The position numbers and the translations under genes are program-made. From Dromaius novaehollandiae (Eukaryota > Chordata > Aves > Casuariiformes > Dromaiidae): a stretch of DNA of 64,000 nucleotides. This document shows positions 39,780 through 50,304 of the stretch, piece by piece. The notes below the pieces were generated by a model that saw nothing but the letters and a program-made list of their open reading frames with translations, made no database searches and was not told the DNA's origin. The first letter of the stretch is position 1; the number at the start of each line of letters is the position of its first letter. Location: positions 20,627,001 through 20,691,000 of the forward strand of contig NC_088102.1 of NCBI RefSeq assembly GCF_036370855.1. Reading direction: 5' to 3'.

Positions 39780-40012
39780 TAAGCACAATATATTTGCTGA
39801 AGCTCAAAACTGGGAATTTAAACAACTGCCTCCTACTCCTGGTTTTGTCACAGGCTAAATATGTGAAGTTTAGGAAAAATAGCGCTTTTCCCTGTCAGGG
39901 TGTCCTTACTTGTAGTTTGGGAATGATTATATTTCTTTATCTCAGTGTTGCAAAGTTTAATTTGTTAACGTTCATGCCCTTGGGCTGAAGGTGCTATAGA
40001 AATGCAACCCTT
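39780..40012 (+). mobile_element. MIR/CORE-SINE-like relic, fairly long
   Basis: The tail GGGCTGAAGGTGCTATAGAAATGCAA at 39980-40007 is the typical 3' part of this family. A degraded 'GTTTGGGAATGATTAT' stretch stands where the element normally reads 'tgtaaaatggggataat'. The head is only weakly recognisable. The copy is inactive. Confidence 0.7.
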
Positions 40013-40014
40013 GC

Positions 40015-43000
40015 CATTACTATGCTAAGGGTAGGATGGTCCTTTCATCCCAGTCTGGCTTACATATGGGTTGCAGTCATCACTGGTGCTATTAGAAAAG
40101 TCGGTAACGCCTCAGTGGGGAACCTCATCCTGAAAGGGCAGGTGTATTTCCATTTCTAATCTCCTTGGATTTTCCACCGATGAATTTTGGAGTTTTGGCT
40201 ACCTGAATAAGTTACCATGAGGCAAGCTAGGGGTGGTCTTTGAGTAACATAGCATGTGGTAGCTGCCTATGTGAGCACTAATCTCTTGTGATAAAATGAC
40301 AGGTGATTGAACTCCCAATGAAAGCTGGGCAAGATACCATGCATAAACTATAGCAAAAAAAGCCCCATGAGGGCAGTCACAGACACAGTTGTGACAGTGT
40401 AAGCCATATCCTAGACCACCTTCTGGGGCCCTGTTCATGAGGCCATGCCCTCAGAGAGCTCCACAGATACCCAGACAGGAGTACCCTACCTGACGTGGCC
40501 ATGCTTCCACTTCTAACTCATTAGCCTAATTCATTTTGAAGACTGTAATGGTGGCTCTAAGGTCTTGGGAAGAGTTAGAGGAAAGAGAGCATTCTTAACA
40601 TGTGAAACCCTCACTGGAGAGGCTTTTCACATAGTGCAAGATAATTTTATCAAGGTCCATGCTTGCTTCTGCTATTGCAAAGAGCAGAAGAGAAAATGTA
40701 TATGGTGGGTTTTGTGCATCCTTAGTCAGGCCATGGTTTGAGACCTGTTCTTCTCTCAGCTGGCTTGGCTGTTCTTCCTCCTCATCCCTTCCCCTTGAGA
40801 GTGCTCGACTGCGAATCCCAGTCTTAGGTACCTATAAATATCCTCAATTGCAGCAGAGGAAATTTAGCATTATGAATTCTATTCCTGCAGTCATGTGTCT
40901 AAACAATTTCTTTGAGCCTGCCCTTACATTCCCTACCAATATGCTGAGTATCAGCTCCTCCTTTGCTATATCATACCATGACTGGGGGAGGGAAGTAGCA
41001 AATACATGAGACAATATCAGCCAAAGACTCACATTTTTTGAGTCCTTGGCTGCGCAGGAACAAGAAACAGTTTCATTTTAGTTGGTAACAGTATCTTGCA
41101 GATGGAGTATAACAGTATACTTGCAGATAGAAATTCAATGCTGATGATATATTGGATTCTTATCCTTAGCTGAATTTTAAATACATAAGCTGGCATGTCA
41201 AAATGCAAGTATAAGTAAGACCTGAGATCTCTGTTATTAGGCTGTTAAGTCTATTTCCCAAGTTTGAGTTCACTGCAGGACAGGAGATATCTGAATTTAA
41301 ATATATGACTGTTTTTCTTGTCATCAACATAAACGTTAGATGTTCTGTTTTCAGAACAATGGGCATCAGCACATTCAGAACAGTGCATCAGTACAAGTCA
41401 TTAGAGATAAACCCCCTCGACTTTATGCAGAGTCATTTGCTACTGGATTTGCATACATTTTTCTAATGACTCCACCTGTCAGCTGTCATAGTTTTTGCAG
41501 TATTTTAATATTTCACTGTTCAGAGTTAAGAAGGCTTAGGAGATCTTAGGTCATTTATCAGTATTCAGTGTGGAGTTTCATTATTGCAGGACGGATTATG
41601 GAGGCACAAACTGCAATTCTAACGGGTGCTTTGGAAGTGACTAACAATGTCCTTATCAAGGGAATTATACATAGCTGTACAGTGTGTTTAAAATAATGCA
41701 GAGAGGGGTGTGCAATGGACAAGATACCAACATTTGTTTTATTTGTATTCTAGGACATGAGGGTATTAAGGGGAAATGAAATGGCAGCTGCAGCTGTTGT
41801 AGGCATTCCCCAAAGGGACAGAGCTAATAGGATATATATCTTCATCCACAGCTGAGTTAATTTTGAAAGCAGAGGATGAAAAATGAAACTAACCATGTAC
41901 AAAAAAATCTTGGACAACGGGGGTGGGGAGGCAGTAGCCTCCCTCACTGATCTGTGGCATCGCTGAGATAAAAAAGGAAAGCCTTCAGCTAGAAATCCTA
42001 AAAGACAAGATTTTGCTATACAGCTGAAGCATTAGTCTGTCCAAAAAAAAATAGAGAACACACTAGGTAACTATATATCTAATAGTGTTTAAAATGTTCT
42101 GTATATACTGTATATCTAGGCTGCTGCAAATGCTTTGCTCAAAAAGGAAATAACTTTAAATCCTTTTTAGACCTGGCATTAAAGGCTGTATTTTCTATTT
42201 TTGTGTTGTAGATGAAAAATAGTGATAGAAACACAAAGCCACAAAGTCTACAAAAAAAATGTAGCTTTTAGTCAGGCCCTAACCTCATTCTGGCTAGATT
42301 TATATTCTGTATTTCTTATAAATTGGTATAATTTTTTTAAATGGAGCTAAATGCAGCTTTTCATTTTGTCTTTGAGAAACTTTCAGTCTCTCTCCTAGAT
42401 CCCAGGGATTATCACTATCTGGAAATGTGCCAGGTACTGTACTGTGGAGAAAAATGCCTCAAACCTTTATTTAATCTTTACTTGAACCTCCCATCCAAGC
42501 AGTATGATTCACAGTATAATGTCCCCATGTGCAATGATTTCTCCTCTAAACACTGTTTGACTTGAACATCCTGAAGCTGCATCTTTGCTGGCATTTCTCA
42601 AAAAAATCTCTCGGAGGGGCAGCTTCACAAGCAGTGAGGATGGTACGCGTGTTATGTAGGCAAGGCTCGTATTTTTAACACATGGTAAGCTAATATTAGA
42701 TAGAGCAGGTCTAGAAAAGATGCATCCATCCAGGGCCTGAATCTGTAAGGCATTACCTGCCTGACACACTGTTCTGGTCCTTGATGCGTTCTTTTTTTAA
42801 ACAGATACTTAAGTAGCACAGCAAGCTTTTCTTCTAAGGTTTCTTGCTAAAGGATTTCCTTTTTATCTCTATAATCTGTCATGGATTAGTGAAGAAAGCG
42901 ATTCTCCCCCAACACACACACTTTTCCTTTTTACCCTGTATAAACCTGTGGGAATCCTGCAATACTGCACCTTCATTTGGTGCCATCTAAGTGATCTTGG

Positions 43001-46000
43001 GCAGAGTCTAAGCAACAAATGTGTTTCTAGAATCAAATGATAGGTGACTTTGTGAAGTATCATCCTGCCAGTTGCTCAGTCATTACAAAACTGGGCAGGT
43101 TACTCCAACCCTATTTTAGGCTTTTTGAGATGCTCGTGTAGGAACAATGAGGTCTGTCTTCTGTCCACCTCTAGCAGTATTTGAACATAGAACAGTAATT
43201 ATTGACATTGGGCTATGGAAAAATATTATGTTACAATATGGATATGCCATGTTAAATCTGCCAATGAAATAAATGAGCACCTTCTAGGAATGTCCCTTTA
43301 TAAGTGTCCTATCACGTCTGAGTGTGTCACAGCAGTATATGGAGCTTTGAAAAAGAGGTGGCCATCTGAGAGCTGGTAAGACTCTCAGTTACCAAAAATA
43401 TTTTGTAAAATTTGGGTCTACATCACGTCTACTGTTTCTGATTTTACTGTTGAGAACTCCACTGAAACTTGATTTAAGCTTATCTTTCACTAGTTTTGGC
43501 TCATACTAGAAGGAAAAAATATCTGCCCATTTAAAACAATTGCAACTGATAAAATCTTGATTGAGCATAATATAACATAACAAAATATAATATTAATACA
43601 ATGAGCATTTGAAACTGATAAAAAGTCATTGTTCTATATGATATATAACCTTTGTAGGAGGAGAGTTTAAAAAGTTTAAGGTGGGTTTAAAGGTATTCAA
43701 AACAATGACATTTTACATCTTTTATCAGAAAAAGTAGAGCAAAAATACAGTAAGTCTTAATCTTTCAAGATAGCAGCTGTTCATTTGCTATGATGAGGAA
43801 GAAGTGTTTACTCATGCTCACTTGATCAGCCTATTGCTTTTTGGGTTTTTGATTTCCTTCTCTGAAAACATCAAGAGCACACTGCATTGATTCAGGGGCC
43901 CTTCAGGTCAGTTGTCCTTTTTCTGTTTGGTCCTGTGGAAATGGTACAGAAGCTGCTGCTAAGAGCTTATGGAAACAGAGTTGGCGGTGGATTCTTTACT
44001 GCCAACCAGGCAGCTTATATTGTCCCTGTTTCAGTTTTGGGATCATATCATACTGGTTAATAGGAAAGTCTTCCACTGACATAAACATTTCTCATTCATT
44101 TTTTCTTTCCATTAGTGTCACCTTCCCCATCAGTATATTTAGTCATACTAATTACAATATAGTTAGTTATACTGAGTTATGTATTAAACCCATATATATT
44201 ATTAACAGTTCTGGGGAAAAAGAGATATACACTATGAGGAGTAATTTCTAAAAAACAGCAAGTGAGATCGGCAATTTTCTAATGGACAGCAGCTAGGTGC
44301 ACAGTGGGACTTACCCCACAGGGAGAAGAAAGTTGTGTTTCTGATTTTACTGAGGCATGCGCAGTGGTGCTCTGCACCATGGAAACGCTGCTTGCGGTCC
44401 CTGCAGTGGAAGCAGCGAAGGATGAGGTGGTTTAAGTGACACAAATCATCTCTCCGTCAGAGCACGAGGTTGGGTTTTTCAAGCCCAGTGCTCAGAGATT
44501 GCAGTAGCGCGGCGTCAGTGCTGGCTCCAGCACCGATGCTTAGTGTTGCATGGAAAAACCCTCCCCACCTACACACTTTCCAAGGTAGCTGCCTGTCTTT
44601 CTGCAGCTAAATAAAAGCTTTTCAGAGGGCAGGAAGGCAAACTGAGAGAGTGGACAAAGCAAAGAGGGACAAATCCCATGTCAGCAGTCCCGTGATGTTT
44701 TTCTTCAAGTCCGTGGTGAATTGCCTCTTGAGTTTACCGGGGCCAAGTCTGGCTTCTGGGCAGTAAAGGGAATGGTACCCAGGTACCAGGACACAAAGCT
44801 CATGATACACGTGATACTAATGTGGGGGCAATGTTTCTCATCATGTTACAATCCCTTTTCTGAAGCCTGCCTGTAACCCCGACCGTGACATCCCTATTTA
44901 AAAAGAATAGTGTATCAAGACCAATTACTGGCATAGCACCCTGCTCAGTTCAAGTTATTGTTTTATTAATTCATTGTAATGAGATAATGGGAGATCACAT
45001 AAAACCTAGCCACATTTAGCACCTCGAGCACTTTTGCCTGTCCTGGTGGCGCTTCACAGGTAATTGATAGTGACGCAGCAGTGTCTTTAACCAGGGAGCT
45101 GCTCATTCAGGTTACAGGCACCTTCTCATGAGGGAAGCATTTAATAAAACCCTCCAGCCCTGTAATTAGTACTTGGTGGCATAAGAGGGAATTTTTTCCC
45201 CTTCAGGAAGATTGAGGGATTTCTCCGCTCCAACCTAGGAGTCGTGCTTTCACCGCTTGAGCCCCAGCCCACGTCGCACTGCTGGCACCGCGAGGGCCGG
45301 GTGCTGTCAAGTGGCGAATGCTGCCAGGCTGCAGCTATGGGGATGAGGACAGAATATGGTATAGTTTCTTGGAAATCATCAAGAACTGGAGGTTCTTTAC
45401 TCAAACAATATGCCTAATGGAGCAATCTACATGAACTTTGTGTTTTAGAACAGTCTTCACGTTATATTCTCTGTTTAATGTTCTAGCTGTTCTTTAAAGA
45501 AGAAATAAAAAGGAAATATCTTTTGAAACCCTGTAACTGAGAAGACATTTATCTGTAAGTAGATGTTTTATGTGATGCTAACATTTAACTTCCACCTATA
45601 ACTCCTGCACCTAGTATTTATCTTCAAGCTTCTCTTTGAGAGAAATAAATAGGAGTAGCTAAGCACATCTGCTATTAGATTTATCTAGTGCTTTTTCTGT
45701 GCAAACTTTTAAAATGAGATTAACCTATCACCGTAGGTTTTCAGAAAAGGACTGCCTTAAATGGTCTACTTTACTAAATAGCACAGCACGAGGAGAACGG
45801 ATGTCTAGAACAAAACAGTTGATGTTGTGGATCAGGCATCCTCACTATACGCCTTTCTGGGGATTTCACTTCAGACTGTTCCTAGTCTGGTCCTGAGATC
45901 TGAGTGCCCATTAGTGCCCATCCTCTAATGATCTTCCAGTTTAGTTTCATTCAAAAAGAATCCAGGTTGTGTATGCCAAGACCGCTTTCTGGTGCGATCC

Positions 46001-48545
46001 AAAGCACACTGGGAGTTTGCTTTGAAAGTGCTCTCCTGGTCTGAACTTACACATTGATGCAGATACACCCTTAGGCTGCTGCAGAATTAGCAGTAAGTAT
46101 TTCTGGTGTGTAGCCATTCGAGGACTGTGCCTTCTGTGCTAAGTGCAGAGGAAGTCTCTCCAAAAACAGCTACTTTACTTCAAAATGCTCCAAAGGCCTA
46201 TGAAGTAGAGGAAATCAGCATTTATCTGTGCTCTCAGTTAATTCAAACAGCAGTCGTTTGGAACAAGTCGTAATCACTCTTTCCTGTAACAAGTGCAGAT
46301 ATCCAGATTGCCAGATGGGTCTGAATGAGCGACAGCCTAATTTTGGCTTATCATAATAATAATAAAAAACTTCAGCTGAAATATTTCTGCCCCTTCTCTA
46401 CAGTAAGAGTTAAAAATGAACAACATATGGAAATGTTTTGATGAATAAGAGACCTCAGAACACTACGGAGTAGTTGAGCTGCGAATTCCATCGCATTGAA
46501 ATTTAATATAGAGCAGTAGAAAAGCCTGATATTTGCATAGAAGGTGCATGCTGTAGAATTATCAATCATGTCCATTTATGCACAGTGCTTATATAGTGTC
46601 TCCAAAGACCTTTGACTTCAGTGGTCTTGATCAGAAGTACCTGCCACATGACTAACATCCAGTATTTATATTCAAACTCATCAGTTCTCAGAGTGTTACA
46701 TAACCAGGAATATTGATTCTGGAACATAAAGTCTGACCTATTACTAGTAAGCAGAAATACAGTTATAGTAAGGAAAAGGTTTGGAGATTAACTTGAAATC
46801 TGCACAAAATCCAATACTACTTGTGGTTTTGCACCTCCTGCTTTATTTATCTGATTTGACAACATAGTTATTTTCATTGCAAAGATGCCATTTCTCAGAT
46901 GTTGCCACTTGTCTGTTTTAGATTGAAATCCTCTGTGTTTGCTGGAAATTCTTTACTTTCTGTAAGAAATGTCATACTGTGAATTTGCACCAAGAACAGA
47001 GGAAACTTTCATATTCACTATGAGCCGTCTTTTCTGGTGAAGTCTTCCTGTCAGAAGGTGTGGATGAGGAAAACCACTACACGCAATAGGCTGCTGAATA
47101 CCACTGAGTCTTGTTCCACTCTGTAGGAGCCAATGGGGACTTCTAAGAACAACCGACGCTGATGTATTACTTTGGTCACATAGTCCAAGGGAGCAGAATA
47201 TTGGCCAAAGAAATCCATCTTCGACTTTACTGTAGCAGAGAATCAGCATGCAGATAACAAAAGGTAAGTAAGTCTCTGCTCCAAATGCATCTTGTCTGAC
47301 ATTACTCTAGCCAGTTGATGCAGCAACTGATTTAACTGATCTCATGCTATTTTAAGATAGGAGCAAATACTAAAATAGGAATATGGGTAAATATCATCTT
47401 CCCCCAACGGGTAAGGCAGACATCCAAACGTCCTATTTCCATCTTGAATTTTTCAGAATTCAGCACCCTTTACGCCACTTCGAATTTCTACACATTCATG
47501 TGCTATAGTTCTTGGCCTATCTCCCCCTACATTTTCTTTAGTAGGTACTAGTAATTATACAATTTTTAGAACATTTTCTTGTCCCCTGGTGATTTCGTTC
47601 AAAGATTCAGTTCTGTTTCTTCCAAAGGAAGTGAGGGGGAGAAACACTGACAATTTAGAGCAGAAGAGAAGCATGAAGAAGCAGAATAAAGTCAGAAGCA
47701 GAACAGTGTTGCTATTTGGACCAAAACTGGTTCTGCAAAGCCACTTGGTTTCTCTGCACTTTTATCCTGCAGCTTAAGTCCAGAGAGGCTTGGCAATTCC
47801 TGTAGTGTTTGACTGTCATTACAGAGCTTCCAAACCTGAATTAAGACAGTCTTCGAGGTGCTGGTTGTTATGAAGGTTGTATCTAAATGCAACAGTAATG
47901 TCTATAGGGAGTAGCTGTGCATAAATTAAATAATCTCTCCATCTTGTCAAATGGCATACACACCACTCTGGCCATATTAATAATAGAGCGGGAGTGAGCT
48001 AGAGATTAGATGTAACTGCTTTTTTCTGGATAACATTGGTATACTTCTGAACAATGGGCTTCCTTTGGTGGAGATACTGTCACATGTTCCTCAGCAGAGC
48101 ATCTTTCAAGCCTCAGTGGGCTCTAAGAAGGCTCAACAGGAAGGTGGCTGACAGTAAAGCACCACTGTCTGACAAAAGCACTTTTTCTGTCTTGCTGACT
48201 ATCATCTCATCTACACAATTGTCTTGTCTTTACAGGTATAATTCATTTTGTATAATTAGATTTCAGGTACCATCTAGGTATGGAAGTCAGCCGATGAGTC
48301 TGTAAGAAAATCAAAATGTCTCCTCTGCTCTGATACACTAGAAAGGTATAATGAGCCATAATTTGTCTTTTCTGCTTAAAGGAAATTAAGGAACTCCTCT
48401 GTGCCAATGGATTTCTGGTAGCAGGAAGATACAAAGAGTCGAAATTCTTGGCTTTTTTCCCCCCTTTTTTGATTTCTGACTTGTTCTTTTCATCTTGATT
48501 GCATGACATCTCTTTTATGCCTTAGGCTCCTTCATGTCTCTGTGA
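40015..48545. other. Long non-coding stretch
   Basis: No gene supported across 8.5 kb. AT-rich and partly simple segments lie at 43550-43720 and 44130-44220. A 10-bp tandem repeat, AGTGCCCATY twice, lies near 45903-45923. A strong consensus splice donor, AAAG|GTAAGTAAGT, at 47263/47264 (+) follows a short open stretch, but one such donor per strand is expected by chance in this length. A short GC-rich patch is at about 45240-45320. Confidence 0.45.
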
Positions 48546-48550
48546 AACAG

Positions 48551-48561
48551 CTATAAAAGGG
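48551..48561 (+). promoter_or_regulatory. TATA box candidate upstream of the secreted-protein gene
   Basis: CTATAAAAGGG is a near-perfect vertebrate TATA box. Transcription would begin about 30 bp downstream, near 48580-48585. The first good splice donor after it (AAAG|GTGAGA at 48681/48682) and the acceptor before the coding frame (CCTCTTGCAG at 49087/49088) would give a first exon of about 100 nt and a 406-nt intron. The link to the coding frame is inference; exon 1 would contain two upstream ATGs, which weakens the exact model. Confidence 0.35.
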
Positions 48562-48681
48562 TTGCAGTATAACCTTCTTTGTCAATAAAAATTCCTCCTC
48601 ATCAGATAAATTGGTACCTAGAATAATCCTCTGAATGACAGCCAGCATCCTTGGAGCATGGGGAAGAGTAGGCTGAGAAAG

Positions 48682-49087
48682 GTGAGACTGTCAGGACATT
48701 TGCAGAGATAGAGGAGAGTCACCATACCATCTATCATCCAGTCTGCCCTGCTGACATTGCCCACATCTGGACTGCACTAGCCAGTTGTACTGCAGTTTAC
48801 TGGACATGGGACACACCATTTCAGGGAGCTCCATATCCCAAGGTCACGGCAGTGAGAGGCACAAACCAAGAGCTTGCGCTATGCCTGTGTTGTGCTTCTC
48901 AGGGATGGAAACTTTTGCTACTAAAACTTTCAGTTCAGTCATCTTCAGGACAGGAAAAGTGAAAATGCATTGCCTATGGGCAAAAACAAAACTCGGGTCT
49001 CACAGAAACTCTGGGAAAGGATAGGTTTCACTAGATGATATTCACTCTCAGCCTTCAAGTAAGGAGATTATCATATTCCTCTTGCAG
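48682..49087 (+). other. Predicted intron of the secreted-protein gene
   Basis: It begins GTGAGA after AAAG and ends with a pyrimidine-rich ATTCCTCTTGCAG. Both ends fit vertebrate consensus. It would lie in the 5' untranslated region, since exon 2 carries no ATG between 49088 and the start at 49202. RNA data would be needed to confirm it. Confidence 0.3.
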
Positions 49088-49201
49088 CTCAGCCCAGGTC
49101 ACCACCTCCTGGGCATACCGACTCCAGCCCACCCGCTGTTTGTCAGCCTTCGTCCTTGCTGGGAACACTCCTTGATCCAGGAAAAAGAGTAAAGAGGGCA
49201 A

Positions 49202-49474
49202 ATGGACTCAGCAGCTCTGCTTGTCCTAGTGCTGCTTCTTTCAAGTTGGGAGATAATAAAAGGACAGAGGAAGGGGAGCTCTCATAAATGTATTGCTGTT
49301 GGCAGTGCTTGTGCTGCCGTACTGAAAAGGTGCTGCCAGCTCTGTAACTCGGCCATGGAAAATTGCTGTAGGTTGAAATGTGTCATTGGAGAACTAAGCC
49401 TTGCAGGGAAGAGTTTCAATTGTGAGGGTGCAAAGCACTATCTGTCCATCTCTACTTTGAAAACTGTGTTTTAA
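49202..49474 (+). CDS. Putative small secreted cysteine-rich protein (unassigned family)
   Basis: Ninety codons. Residues 1-21 look like a signal peptide: acidic start, a strong Leu/Val core (residues 4-13) and a likely cut after Gly21. The mature part is basic and has nine cysteines, at 30, 37, 44, 45, 48, 55, 56, 60 and 74. The first five (C-x6-C-x6-CC-x2-C) match the start of the agouti/inhibitor-cystine-knot pattern; the later ones do not. The C-x6-CC and CC...C..G....C spacing also recalls anaphylatoxin-like modules of complement C3-type and fibulin proteins. I cannot choose between them, and the odd cysteine count is unusual. An in-frame TAA at 49190-49192 makes this the only possible start; +4 is G, but -3 is C. 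Upstream are a plausible acceptor and TATA box, and AATAAA follows at 49995. A missing further exon, or chance, remains possible. No function is assigned. Confidence 0.45.
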   Translation: MDSAALLVLVLLLSSWEIIKGQRKGSSHKCIAVGSACAAVLKRCCQLCNSAMENCCRLKCVIGELSLAGKSFNCEGAKHYLSISTLKTVF

Positions 49475-50000
49475 AAGTCCCTTAGTTTTGAAAAGCCATA
49501 GGTGTGCTTCCTACTGACATTGGACACCCCCAGCCATGTCTGAATAATTTGGGGGAGAAGTGAAGTAGAGCCTTATGACTCATAGTGCAAGTTTAGGGCA
49601 CTCTGACCCTGACTAATAACTTTTTATTTTTGATGCCATTTGCAAAGCATACTGTGATACCAGTTCAAATTCACCAGTTGTTTCCCATCTGATGAACTGG
49701 AAGTTTCTGGATGTGGGTACCTCTATACTTTCCTCTGATAAGAGTCCTCTAAAAAGCAAGGCACACTTTTAGGAAGGCACTTAAGGATACTCACTCTAGA
49801 AACTGGGAGAATATTGAGAAAAGTAGTTAAGACTTATTAGTCTCAAAGTCTTTAATGATGAGCAACTTCTGTCCTCTGCATATCTCTACAAACCTACCAT
49901 AAATTGAAAATGAGGATGCAGTAAGATTTATTCACTCTATTTCACTGCATAACTTAATGTGACTGAAAAAAAATGTACTTCAAAAACTTGGAATAATAAA
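49475..50000 (+). other. Possible 3' UTR of the secreted-protein gene
   Basis: AT-leaning DNA after the stop codon with no other gene. The first AATAAA polyadenylation signal on this strand is at 49995-50000, giving a 3' UTR of roughly 0.5 kb if used. No clear GT-rich downstream element was identified. Confidence 0.25.
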
Positions 50001-50094
50001 AAATGCATGCCATTTATTAGCTATTCTAATGAATCATGTTGCTATGAGGGTTCTGGAAAGGCCTAAAATGTCTTCTGATTTAAAATTAAATTTA

Positions 50095-50300
50095 TTATCA
50101 TATGCAAGGGCTTGTTAGTATCTGTCAGCACAGAATTTCAAATTGCTTTATGAAAAGGAAATGCTGAATCTTCATATCTGCAAAGTAGGCTGATATTATC
50201 TGTCACTCTGAAAGGGGGGAAACTCAGGAGCCATGGGGCCATGCCACTTGCTCATGTGCTGAAGCCTGGAGTGAAGGCCAGCAATGCTGCTTGCCAGTCT
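50095..50300 (-). mobile_element. MIR-like relic, reverse orientation
   Basis: Read on the + strand, TTGCTTTATGAA, then GATATTATCTGTCACTCTGAAAGG, GGGGAAACTCAGG and CCACTTGCTCATG appear in the order of a reverse-complemented MIR (tail, A-rich centre, then the 'aagtcacttgcc' region). It is diverged and inactive. It lies close after the possible 3' end of the secreted-protein gene. Confidence 0.6.
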
Positions 50301-50304
50301 TGTG

